64,000 nucleotides of DNA from Sediminibacterium sp. (GCF_030695065.1 NZ_JAUYTR010000023.1:124001-188000), one strand, 5' to 3'; counted from the first letter of the stretch, positions 43,918 through 52,238 are shown. Made by a program: numbers and translations. The notes: a model not told the origin generated them from the sequence alone.

Positions 43918-45047
43918 TAAAATAGTTGTTTGATAAAATCTTTCTTAGGCAATTTAGCAAACAATAATGCTTCCTGAAATAAAGAACTGTCTTCGTCTAA
44001 AAAACGAAGAACATGTTGATACGAAACTTTGCGAAACAGCTGCATCAAAATAAACAATGCTTTGTTGGGATGGTATTTAAGCAACTGCAATAAAAGACGA
44101 TCATAAAATTTGAAACGAGTATGCGTAAACTCGGCTGGTGCTTCCTTATTAAAAAAATGGTTCGCCAATAAAACACTATCTCGGTAAATTCTATTAAAAG
44201 CATATCCAGTAGTAGGCTTAACCATTCCAGCTGCAGTACCTATAGCAATGGCTCCTTCTTTAGTAAATCTTTTAAAAACAAAGTTGGTCATTGGTATACT
44301 AGCATGCTCTGTTTTCAAGATGGTGAAAGGGCAGTTCCAATTTTTCTGAATATATTTTTTTAATGCATCTTCAAAAAAATCAATACTATAAGCTTCAGCA
44401 CAAAATCCTGTGATTTCTATTAGCGCATGATTCTCACTATAAGGCAAAACATAGGCAAAAGTTACCCCTTCGGCTTGTTCAATACTGAAGTCCATTAATG
44501 TTGCAGATGTTGCTTTGAACACCGGTTGCTCGGTATAAATTTCCCAACCAAAGAACTGCTGTTTTAAAAATAAATTGGTTTCGCTGGCAACAGACTGTTG
44601 ATTCCAGAAACTAGAATATAAAGCTGTTGTGGAAACAATACCAGAATTGGTATGAATTACAAACTGGCTACCATTTTTCTCAACATGGGTTACAACATCA
44701 TTGGTATAGTCAATATTCTGATGCTGCTTTATTTCATCAAAATGAAAATCAAAAAAAGTTTCACTCTTAATAAAACTATAGCGATAAGGTTCAATTATTT
44801 TTTCTTGGTTTCCTTCAGGAAACCCTATACTTAAGCTATTCCAAGTAGTATTAAAAATGGATTGATAGGGATGAACATTAGAAGAATGCCAAAAGCACCA
44901 AGATTTGCTTTGCAAATAAGTTTTATCTGCATCTAGTATTAAAATAGATTCTCCCTTATACTTCGCATGATGAATAAGCTGATGCATTAATTGCATGCCA
45001 GCGCATCCTCCACCTAAAATGACAATATCGTAATTGGTTGTATTCAT
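43917..45047 (-). CDS. crtY: Lycopene beta-cyclase
   Basis: This 376-aa flavoprotein starts YDIVILGGGCAGMQLMHQLI, an NAD/FAD motif of the CrtY family, and has SWCFWHSSNVHPY, TLMDFSIEQAEGVTFAYVLPYS and AAGMVKPTTGYAFNRIYRDS, all conserved in lycopene cyclases. It closes both ends of lycopene to make beta-carotene, the substrate of the downstream Blh. A terminator-like hairpin ends immediately before its start codon. Confidence 0.94.
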   Translation of the reverse strand: MNTTNYDIVILGGGCAGMQLMHQLIHHAKYKGESILILDADKTYLQSKSWCFWHSSNVHPYQSIFNTTWNSLSIGFPEGNQEKIIEPYRYSFIKSETFFDFHFDEIKQHQNIDYTNDVVTHVEKNGSQFVIHTNSGIVSTTALYSSFWNQQSVASETNLFLKQQFFGWEIYTEQPVFKATSATLMDFSIEQAEGVTFAYVLPYSENHALIEITGFCAEAYSIDFFEDALKKYIQKNWNCPFTILKTEHASIPMTNFVFKRFTKEGAIAIGTAAGMVKPTTGYAFNRIYRDSVLLANHFFNKEAPAEFTHTRFKFYDRLLLQLLKYHPNKALFILMQLFRKVSYQHVLRFLDEDSSLFQEALLFAKLPKKDFIKQLF

Positions 45048-45083
45048 AAAAAAAGGGTTGCAATAATCAAACTATTGCAACCC
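45048..45083 (-). terminator. Strong terminator between the rhodopsin gene and crtY
   Basis: A perfect 11-bp stem (GGGTTGCAATA 45055-45065 and its complement 45073-45083, 7-nt loop) is followed on the minus strand by seven T. The T-tract directly touches the crtY ATG. It should stop most opsin transcripts and would bury the crtY initiation region in any read-through RNA. Confidence 0.9.
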
Positions 45084-45108
45084 TATTATTACTTAAGCTT
45101 GAATGGAA

Positions 45109-45846
45109 TTATGCTTTTTCTTCACTACGGCTTAAAGCGTAGATCACTAAACCAAATCCAATTTTGTTGATAGCATCGGCAATGTTGTAAACAATGTCCA
45201 TTGCTTTTAATGCAGCTGCTGTATCAGCAACTGGCTGCCATCCAAATAAACCACCTGGAGTACCTAGGATATAACCTAATGGGTAAATAGCCCAACCAAC
45301 CAATACAAACCAAGATAGAACTTTAGTAGCTTTTGCAACTTGTGCACCAGCATCTTGAGCAAGCTTGGCAACTTCTCCAAACCAAATTAAGTATACAATG
45401 TAGAAGTATGCAAGTCCAGAGATTACTCCCCAAATTACGCTACCATCGCGATCAAGTACTTCACCAATGTATCCAGTTAACAACATTACTAATGAAGCAA
45501 AAATCAGTTTCCATAATAGGGCAACTTTAGCTCCTGCTTTTTTAGTAATTAAGTAAAACTCAACACACATCAAAGGAACAGTCAAAATCCAATCTACATA
45601 ACGGAAGAAAGTTGGAGATTCGCCTGTTTCTAAGTTGTAGCTTCTCATGTAGTAGTAGTGAACCGCAGCAATGAAAGTGATTAAACCAGAAACCAATAAA
45701 GAGGTACGCCATTTTTTGTCGGTATTATTTAATTCAAAGAAGAAAAATACCGAAGCAGCCATCATGGCCATTGTACCAATGAAGAAAGTAAACGCAACAT
45801 AATTGTCACTGGCAATTGGAGTTGCATTCAGGAGGACTTGTAGCAT
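45109..45846 (-). CDS. Proteorhodopsin/xanthorhodopsin-type light-driven proton pump
   Basis: I choose the ATG at 45846; a longer frame upstream has no signal-like sequence. The 245-aa protein has seven helices. Helix C reads RYVDWILTVPLMCVEF with acceptor Asp85, Thr89 and donor Glu96, the DTE pattern of proton pumps. His63 pairs with the acceptor. The spectral-tuning site (105 in proteorhodopsin) is Met93, suggesting green absorption. The retinal lysine is Lys228 (NIADAINKIGFG) and Asp224 is present. Gly140 (VIWGVISGL) matches the site that lets a carotenoid antenna bind in xanthorhodopsin. crtY and blh follow. Confidence 0.96.
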   Translation of the reverse strand: MLQVLLNATPIASDNYVAFTFFIGTMAMMAASVFFFFELNNTDKKWRTSLLVSGLITFIAAVHYYYMRSYNLETGESPTFFRYVDWILTVPLMCVEFYLITKKAGAKVALLWKLIFASLVMLLTGYIGEVLDRDGSVIWGVISGLAYFYIVYLIWFGEVAKLAQDAGAQVAKATKVLSWFVLVGWAIYPLGYILGTPGGLFGWQPVADTAAALKAMDIVYNIADAINKIGFGLVIYALSRSEEKA

Positions 45847-46081
45847 GTTAGAAATTTTAAGGTTAAAGAAATGATTGTTTAAGAATGAATGACTACAAGT
45901 TAAACGCAAATATTGAAAAATGGTTGAAACCCACTAACAATAGGGATTACATCGTATTTAAAACTTTTATACTATTAAACCCCCTTATTACTTTTTTAAG
46001 CACAATCTCTTAAACAAACAGACGTAAATTGTTTTTCAAAAAAAATTTTGAAAAATGTAAAAAAAACTTCAGAAAAACCAT

Positions 46082-46825
46082 TTAAGCCAACACTTCTTGC
46101 AAAATGGCATAGCTTTTCATTTGCCCAAAGCCAGGAATATGCAAGGATAGGTAGAGTTGATAGGCTTCTAATAATTGTCTACGAATGATTTTATTCAATT
46201 GAATATTTTCCAATTCATTATAAAAAGACAAATTAGAGATGCTGGAAGTTGTTTCGGCCAAATGACCTTCTAAATAATAGGGATGCAAAGGAATTCGCTC
46301 CACAAAATTCCCCTCTTGTAAATCAATTACCGGTGTTTTTGCACTAAAAGTTCCTTGTAATTGAAAGCCAAGTTCCGATGCTAAGTGTAAAGTAAAATAT
46401 AAAGGAAGATTGCCCGTTAATGTAGCGTTGCCCTTGTCTAATTGTTTGAGTGTGTCTTCAATTAAATAGAATAATTCTGGATTGGCTTCTGGTTCTTTTA
46501 GGCTGTGCTGCAACAGCTCCATTACAAAGATGGCAACCGTATTTTTTACCACATTAAATAATACCGACTCGTACATATAACCCCAGCGGTACTCTTTAAT
46601 GAATTGCAATTGCTTCATTTCATTGTGGTACACTTCTAATTCTAAAATAGCGGCAGGGCTAAAATAACTGGCTTTGCCTGCAGAGGTTTTACTAGTTTGC
46701 CTTACGCCTTTTACAATGTATTGTTGAATACCAAATAATTCGGTGTACACAGAAGTAATGATACTGGTGTCGCCATACTTGATGGTACGCAATACCACAC
46801 CTTTTGTTGAATGCACCGTACTCAT
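46082..46825 (-). CDS. recO: DNA repair protein RecO
   Basis: This 247-aa protein has the RecO OB-fold start STKGVVLRTIKYGDTSIITSVYTE and continues QQYIVKGVRQ, with a helical C-terminal domain. RecO loads RecA together with RecR and RecF. It ends in a regular stop. Between it and the rhodopsin start lie 235 bp holding an AT-only palindrome (46032-46055) and presumably the opsin promoter, which I cannot define with confidence. Confidence 0.93.
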   Translation of the reverse strand: MSTVHSTKGVVLRTIKYGDTSIITSVYTELFGIQQYIVKGVRQTSKTSAGKASYFSPAAILELEVYHNEMKQLQFIKEYRWGYMYESVLFNVVKNTVAIFVMELLQHSLKEPEANPELFYLIEDTLKQLDKGNATLTGNLPLYFTLHLASELGFQLQGTFSAKTPVIDLQEGNFVERIPLHPYYLEGHLAETTSSISNLSFYNELENIQLNKIIRRQLLEAYQLYLSLHIPGFGQMKSYAILQEVLA

Positions 46826-46834
46826 TGCTGCAAT

Positions 46835-47629
46835 TTAGTGTGTTGCAGTCAAACCAGATTCAGTTGATGGTTGTGTAAGCTTTACTGGAGGTAAATGAAC
46901 GGGGTTTAATTTGATAATGCCCACAGCGTGAAAGCCTCGCATAATTAAGAAAGTTAAATCGAACTCAAACCATTTCTTAGCAAAATTGGCATCGTCTTTT
47001 GCATAATGATGATTGTTTTGGAACAGTTCTCCCATTAATAAAATACCCCATGGTGAACTATTTTTAGAATGATCTCCATTATCAAAATTACTGTAGCCGT
47101 ATTTATGACCGCACCAATTCACTACTGCACCTTGAATAGGACCCATCAAAAAGTGAATGGGCAATAATAAAAACCACCAAGCATTGGGTGCAAAGGCAAT
47201 ATAAAAACTGGTATAAGCCGCCATGAATACCAATCTAGTTAATGGGTGGTGGCCAAACTTGTCTAATTTGTCCCAAACAGGTAAATAATCTTTCGTGAAT
47301 TTGGCATCTGGCAAGCGCTTTCCGGTTAAAAAGCTCCGAAATATTAAAATGGTGCTGCGCATCATCTGGTACACATCTTTAAAGAAATGCGGTGAATGTG
47401 GATCTTCCTCTGTATCACTGAATTCGTGGTGCATGCGATGCATTACGCCATATGCCCTTGGCACTAAATAAGAAGAGCCTTGAACAAACCAGGTACTTAA
47501 GTAAAAAAATCGTTCCCAATTTTTGCTTAACTCATACATTTTATGAGAAGCAAAACGATGTAGAAAAAAAGAATGAAAAAACAAGGACCCAAACCAATGG
47601 GCAAAAAAGAATACAAGAATAGCAAGCAT
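46835..47629 (-). CDS. Fatty acid desaturase (acyl-CoA/acyl-lipid desaturase family)
   Basis: This 264-aa membrane enzyme has the three His boxes of the desaturase fold: HSFFLHRFASHK, then MHRMHHEFSDTEEDPHSP and NNHHYAKDD. Several hydrophobic segments lie between them. It probably introduces double bonds into membrane lipids. It lies 9 bp before recO in the minus direction. Confidence 0.9.
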   Translation of the reverse strand: MLAILVFFFAHWFGSLFFHSFFLHRFASHKMYELSKNWERFFYLSTWFVQGSSYLVPRAYGVMHRMHHEFSDTEEDPHSPHFFKDVYQMMRSTILIFRSFLTGKRLPDAKFTKDYLPVWDKLDKFGHHPLTRLVFMAAYTSFYIAFAPNAWWFLLLPIHFLMGPIQGAVVNWCGHKYGYSNFDNGDHSKNSSPWGILLMGELFQNNHHYAKDDANFAKKWFEFDLTFLIMRGFHAVGIIKLNPVHLPPVKLTQPSTESGLTATH

Positions 47630-47697
47630 AACAGGTTAATAAGTTGAATGAATATAAAACAATTCAACCAAGCATGCCCCAATATTCAAGTATTCAG

Positions 47698-47728
47698 TAA
47701 AAAGGCGTCAAAAGATTAAACAACGCCT
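47698..47728 (-). terminator. Probable terminator of pheS
   Basis: On the minus strand, AGGCGT and ACGCCT form a 6-bp stem with a 14-nt loop, followed by five T. The first arm overlaps the last codons and stop of pheS. Confidence 0.5.
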
Positions 47729-48768
47729 GTAAACTGTTTTAAGAATCGAACGTCATTTTGAGAATACAAACGCAAATCGTTCACCTGGTACTTCAATTGG
47801 GTAATTCTTTCAACCCCCATACCAAAAGCAAAGCCAGTATATTTATTAGAATCAATTCCAAAGTTTTCCAACACTTTAGGATGTACCATTCCGCTTCCTA
47901 AAATTTCTACCCAACCGGTATGTTTGCAAATATTACAACCCTTCCCTTCACAAATTAAACAGCTAATATCCATTTCTGCACTTGGCTCTGTAAAAGGAAA
48001 ATAACTTGGTCTAAAACGAACTTTAACGTCTTTACCAAACATTTCCTGAACAAAGAAGTACAAGGTTTGCTTAAGGTCGGCAAAGCTTACATTTTCATCT
48101 ATATAAAGGCCTTCTACTTGATGGAAAAAGCAATGTGCACGGGCACTAATGGTTTCATTACGGTACACGCGTCCAGGACAAATTACCCGGATGGGTGGCT
48201 TTTGATTTTCCATTACCCTTGCTTGAACACTGCTGGTATGTGTTCTCAACAACCAGGTAGGGCCATTGCCATCTTCGGGTTTCTTAATATAGAAAGTATC
48301 CTGCATATCACGCGCAGGATGGTCTTCTGGAAGATTCATCGCACCAAAATTATGCCAGTCGTCTTCAATTTCAGGACCTTCAGCAACCGAAAAACCGAGG
48401 CGTTTAAAAATGGCAACCATTTCATTTCTAACCAATGTAAGTGGATGCCTACTACCAACAGATACGGCATCACCAGGGAGTGATAAATCTTGTGCAGATT
48501 TACCAGTGGAAGTAGTTGAAGCCCCTGCAAACTGATCTTGTAATGCTTGAAAACGCGCTTCTGCAAAGAGTTTGAATTCATTGAGAATTTGTCCAAACTC
48601 CTTTTTTTGGTCATTGGGCACATTGCGCATTTCGCCCATAATGGCTTTTACCAAGCCCTTAGTTCCCAGCCATTTTATTCTAAATTGTTCTACTTCGTCT
48701 GTGTTATTAGCTGTAAAAGCAGCGATAGCTAACTTATGATCATTAATTTGTTGCAAAAGCGATTCCAT
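47716..48768 (-). CDS. pheS: Phenylalanine--tRNA ligase alpha subunit
   Basis: I choose the ATG at 48768, because a TATATTTG promoter box lies 4 nt upstream and the protein then starts as the family does (MESLLQQINDHKL). The 350-aa class II synthetase has GSRHPLTLVRNEMVAIFKRLGF, LRTHTSSVQARVM, PGRVYRNETISARA, FFHQVEGLYID and GFAFGMGVERITQLKY. A CxxC pair (CLICEGKGCNICKHTGW) is present in the catalytic domain. pheT is not adjacent. Confidence 0.97.
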   Translation of the reverse strand: MESLLQQINDHKLAIAAFTANNTDEVEQFRIKWLGTKGLVKAIMGEMRNVPNDQKKEFGQILNEFKLFAEARFQALQDQFAGASTTSTGKSAQDLSLPGDAVSVGSRHPLTLVRNEMVAIFKRLGFSVAEGPEIEDDWHNFGAMNLPEDHPARDMQDTFYIKKPEDGNGPTWLLRTHTSSVQARVMENQKPPIRVICPGRVYRNETISARAHCFFHQVEGLYIDENVSFADLKQTLYFFVQEMFGKDVKVRFRPSYFPFTEPSAEMDISCLICEGKGCNICKHTGWVEILGSGMVHPKVLENFGIDSNKYTGFAFGMGVERITQLKYQVNDLRLYSQNDVRFLKQFTGVV

Positions 48769-48772
48769 GTTG

Positions 48773-48794
48773 CAAATATAAAAACTTATATTTG
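48773..48794. promoter_or_regulatory. Palindromic bidirectional promoter between pheS and the DUF4290 gene
   Basis: Two full TAnnTTTG boxes face outward: TATATTTG on the plus strand (48787-48794) and the same sequence on the minus strand (48780-48773). Together they form an exact inverted repeat with 9-bp arms and a 4-nt centre (AAAC). The minus box ends 4 nt before the pheS ATG; the plus box ends 22 nt before the DUF4290 ATG at 48817. A TTG at 48806-48804 is 23 nt upstream of the pheS box. Confidence 0.6.
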
Positions 48795-48816
48795 TTGCTG
48801 CACCAAGCAATTTTAC

Positions 48817-49590
48817 ATGGAATATAATACCTCCAGGAAACTCCTGGGAATGAAGGAGTACGGAAGACACGTACAGAAGATGGTAGATTACCTCCTCACA
48901 ATTGAAGACAGAGCGAAAAGACAACAACAGACACAATCTGTTATTGAGCTAATGGGATTTTTAAACCCACATCTGAAAAACGTAGAAGACTTCAGACATA
49001 AACTATGGGATCATCTTTTTTTCATCAGCAATTTTACGCTGGATGTAGACAGCCCCTATCCCATCCCACAAAAAGAAACCTATAAATTAAAACCAGAACC
49101 ACTTCCTTATCCCAAGCGCAATCCAAAATATGCACACTTAGGAAAGAACCTAGAAGTAGTGATAGATAAGGCATTGAAAGAAGAAGATCCAGAAAAGAAA
49201 GTAGGATTTGCCAACGCCATTGCATACTATATGAAATTATCATATAGCAACTGGCACAAAGAATTGGTTCACGATGATGCCATACGTTCTGAGTTAGATC
49301 AAATTACTGGTGGTCAACTAGAATTCAGCAACACCCCTTATATCAAGCACCGCAATCAACCATTTGAGCGAGATGATTATCCAGCACGAAGCGGAGGCAG
49401 ATGGAAGCAAAACTTTGGTGGAAGAAATAATAGAAACCAAGGAGGTGGCCAACAACGAAACGATCCAAGAAATGGCGGCGGACAACGCAATGATAGAAAC
49501 CAAGGTGGTGGTCAGCGCAACGATCCAAGAAATGGCGGCGGCAGTAATCGCAACGACAGAAACCCAGGTGGATTTAAGAAGCGCTATTAA
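48817..49590 (+). CDS. DUF4290 protein with Gly/Asn/Arg-rich repetitive tail
   Basis: I choose the ATG at 48817 (MEYNTSRKLLGMKEYGRHVQ). The first 190 residues are the conserved Bacteroidota DUF4290 domain (IELMGFLNPHLKNVEDFRHKLWDHLF). From about residue 200 the protein becomes Gly-Arg-Asn-Gln repeats (GGGQRNDRNQ, NDPRNGGG) ending in GGFKKRY, a disordered and basic tail that may bind nucleic acid. The domain function is unknown. It is divergent from pheS and lies 5 bp before murA. Confidence 0.88.
   Translation: MEYNTSRKLLGMKEYGRHVQKMVDYLLTIEDRAKRQQQTQSVIELMGFLNPHLKNVEDFRHKLWDHLFFISNFTLDVDSPYPIPQKETYKLKPEPLPYPKRNPKYAHLGKNLEVVIDKALKEEDPEKKVGFANAIAYYMKLSYSNWHKELVHDDAIRSELDQITGGQLEFSNTPYIKHRNQPFERDDYPARSGGRWKQNFGGRNNRNQGGGQQRNDPRNGGGQRNDRNQGGGQRNDPRNGGGSNRNDRNPGGFKKRY
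49431..49570 (+). repeat. 60-bp tandem repeat encoding the Gly-rich tail
   Basis: Two units with exactly 60-bp period share a run of identical bases (49459-49481 and 49519-49541, including CCAAGAAATGGCGGCGG). They encode the NDPRNGGG repeats of the DUF4290 protein and are likely to vary in number between strains. Confidence 0.7.
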
Positions 49591-49595
49591 TTTTC

Positions 49596-50903
49596 ATGAG
49601 CAGTTTTGAAGTTATAGGAGGCAAGCAATTAAAGGGATTGATTACCCCGCAAGGTGCAAAGAACGAAGCTTTGCAAATACTCTCTGCAGTAGTATTAACA
49701 AAGCAGTCAGTTACCATTTCAAATATTCCAGATATACTCGACGTTAATTTACTCATAGAGTTACTGAAAGAAATGGGCGTGCAAGTGAATCGCATTAACC
49801 AAGATACTTATCAGTTTCAAGCCAACGATATAGATGTTGACTATTTGGCTTCAGAAAAATTTAGACAAAAAAGTGGAAGACTTAGAGGCAGTGTAATGCT
49901 AGCGGGTCCATTACTAGCTCGATTTAAAAAAGCATTTATACCCAAACCTGGTGGCGATAAAATTGGAAGAAGAAGATTAGATACCCATATCATCGGTTTT
50001 CAAAAACTAGGTGCATATTATGCCTACGATGAAAATATTGGTTGCTTCACATTAACCACCAATGCTTTAAAAGGTTGTTATATGTTACTGGATGAACCAT
50101 CCGTAACAGGAACCGCAAACATAGTAATGGCAGCTGTTTTAGCTGAAGGCACTACCACTATTTATAATGCAGCCTGCGAACCTTACTTACAACAATTGTG
50201 CAGTATGCTCAACAGAATGGGAGCAAAAATCAGCGGCATCGGTAGCAATTTATTAATGATTGAGGGAGTAGAAACGCTGAGCGGAACAGACCACCGATTA
50301 TTGCCAGACATGATTGAAATTGGAAGCTTTATTGGATTAGCCGCAATGACCAAAAGCGAAATCACCATTAAAAATGCAGGAGTTCAACACTTAGGAATCA
50401 TTCCAGAAAAATTTCAGCAGCTGGGTATTCAATTTGATATTCAAGGCGACGATATTTATATTCCTTCACAGGAATCTTATACCATACAAACATTTATGGA
50501 TGGAGGAATACTGACTATTTCCGATCATCCTTGGCCTGGCTTTACCCCCGACTTATTGAGCATTGTATTGGTAGTGGCAACACAAGCCATTGGATCAGTG
50601 TTGATCCACCAGAAAATGTTTGAAAGCCGATTATTTTTTACAGACAAACTCATAGACATGGGCGCACAAATTATTTTGTGTGATCCGCATAGAGCAACAG
50701 TGATTGGACTCGGCAGAAAAAATACACTTCGCGGAATCACCATGAGCAGCCCCGATATTAGAGCAGGGCAAGCACTCTTAATTGCCGCACTTAGTGCTGA
50801 AGGCAAAAGCACCATTCAAAATATTGAGCAAATAGATCGCGGTTATCAATTTATAGATCAGCGCTTGCAAAGTTTGGGGGCGGAAATAATTAGAAAAGCA
50901 TGA
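49596..50903 (+). CDS. murA: UDP-N-acetylglucosamine 1-carboxyvinyltransferase
   Basis: This 435-aa enzyme starts peptidoglycan synthesis by adding enolpyruvate to UDP-GlcNAc. GAKNEALQIL (Lys22), LRGSVMLAGPLLARF, TIGSF-like IEIGSFIGLAA and HPWPGFTPDL are present. The catalytic loop reads PKPGGDKIGRRRLD: position 121 is Asp where most bacteria have the Cys that fosfomycin alkylates (Cys115 in E. coli). It overlaps the next gene by 4 bp (ATGA). Confidence 0.96.
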   Translation: MSSFEVIGGKQLKGLITPQGAKNEALQILSAVVLTKQSVTISNIPDILDVNLLIELLKEMGVQVNRINQDTYQFQANDIDVDYLASEKFRQKSGRLRGSVMLAGPLLARFKKAFIPKPGGDKIGRRRLDTHIIGFQKLGAYYAYDENIGCFTLTTNALKGCYMLLDEPSVTGTANIVMAAVLAEGTTTIYNAACEPYLQQLCSMLNRMGAKISGIGSNLLMIEGVETLSGTDHRLLPDMIEIGSFIGLAAMTKSEITIKNAGVQHLGIIPEKFQQLGIQFDIQGDDIYIPSQESYTIQTFMDGGILTISDHPWPGFTPDLLSIVLVVATQAIGSVLIHQKMFESRLFFTDKLIDMGAQIILCDPHRATVIGLGRKNTLRGITMSSPDIRAGQALLIAALSAEGKSTIQNIEQIDRGYQFIDQRLQSLGAEIIRKA

Positions 50904-52093
50904 GAACTTTATTCTGCATTATCGGTATTTTTTTCGCAATCAATACAGCGAGTGCAGATAGTTTAGATATTCAATTAAAAGCTTCACAAATTCAGCACGG
51001 AGAATCAATCGATTTTGAATGCAAGTATCCACCCAATTTAAATAAGCCCAAAAGTATTTTGACACTCCATTTATGGGTTGAAGATTTAAATCGCTTAAAG
51101 ACTTGGAAGTTTAGATACCCATTAGCAGGTGGAAAAGCTATAGGTTCAATCAAAATAGACAGCAGCATGAAAGAAGGCGCTTATGCATTGCACTTCTTAG
51201 TTCAACAATCGCCGCTTTCCATCTATGGTACTATTAACAACTTTATAAAAAAAGATTCTGTAATAAGCATGATCCTATCATCTGGTAAGGAAATCATCAT
51301 GGATGATATTAAAACAGATGAACACGGAAACTTCAGAATCAATAAATATATTTTTGAAGACAGTGTCAATTTCATCTTTACACCCAAACAAAAAAAGAAA
51401 GGGAAAACTGATGCTTTAAATATCAGTTTGATTACCCCTGTTGATTCGGTTTTTAAAGCTGAAGTTTCAAAAACACTGGTGGTTCAGATTGGAAAAAAAA
51501 GTATTGAAATACCTAAAGCAACTAATATAGTATTCGATCCATTTAAATTCAAAAATGACAATACCATTCCAGAGGTAGTAGTGTATGGACATAGAAAGAG
51601 TAAAGAAGAAATGTTTAATGAAAAATATTCAACTGATTTGTATAAAAGAGATGATGAGAAAATTATTTCTGGTTTTGAGAATTTTACGATGATAGGTTAT
51701 ACAACGGTATTAGAATATTTAAATGATCGAATTCCTGGTTTGCGAATATTACAAACAACAGTAAAGCCAAGTCCATACTTATTTACAATGAACGAAGTAA
51801 AAACCGATATCGAAAATAATTTAAAACCATATTGGACTTTTGCCTATCGATCATCCAATGAAGCTAATTTATTTATAGACGAAATTTTAGTTGAGCCGGA
51901 ACAATTGATCAGTTTTCCAATGTCTGATATTGCCATCATAAAAATCATTCCCCCTCCTTTTATTGGCGGTTGGGGCAGTAATCCATTTGCCATTTTAATT
52001 TACTCAAATAGACAAGAGTTTAAAAACCCAACTAACAAACATAGTTTCACTATTAATGGCTATACACCAGCACGCTGGATTATAAAAAACTAA
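50900..52093 (+). CDS. Secreted protein with TonB-plug-like C-terminal half
   Basis: This 397-aa protein has a signal peptide (MRTLFCIIGIFFAINTASA) and an N-terminal part that resembles beta-sandwich modules (IDFECKYPPNLNKPKSILTL). From about residue 225 it has a plug-like pattern: EVVVYGHRKSKEEMF, then VLEYLNDRIPGLRI and LFIDEILVEPEQL, ending without a TonB-dependent barrel. Orphan plug proteins of this type occur in Bacteroidota. Function is unknown. Its start overlaps the murA stop. Confidence 0.7.
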   Translation: MRTLFCIIGIFFAINTASADSLDIQLKASQIQHGESIDFECKYPPNLNKPKSILTLHLWVEDLNRLKTWKFRYPLAGGKAIGSIKIDSSMKEGAYALHFLVQQSPLSIYGTINNFIKKDSVISMILSSGKEIIMDDIKTDEHGNFRINKYIFEDSVNFIFTPKQKKKGKTDALNISLITPVDSVFKAEVSKTLVVQIGKKSIEIPKATNIVFDPFKFKNDNTIPEVVVYGHRKSKEEMFNEKYSTDLYKRDDEKIISGFENFTMIGYTTVLEYLNDRIPGLRILQTTVKPSPYLFTMNEVKTDIENNLKPYWTFAYRSSNEANLFIDEILVEPEQLISFPMSDIAIIKIIPPPFIGGWGSNPFAILIYSNRQEFKNPTNKHSFTINGYTPARWIIKN

Positions 52094-52238
52094 AAGTGTA
52101 TTACTCTCCGTAACTAATATTTTTAATATTTCACATTCATGAAATTTAATAATAGTTTTGATAAACCTGTTTCTTGTGAATTACCAAACTCTCGCGTTGA
52201 ACTTCCAGAGTAGTTTATAGTTTTATCTTCTAGATGTT

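Noticed and set aside
46032..46055. AT-only palindrome (TTTTTCAAAA arms) between recO and the rhodopsin gene
   Set aside because: It has one G-C pair per arm, so it is too weak to call a terminator, and no other evidence shows a regulatory site.
52139..52213. 24-codon plus-strand frame after the plug-like gene
   Set aside because: It has no homology or ribosome-binding context that I can see; the minus-strand frame through the same bases looks more like coding sequence.
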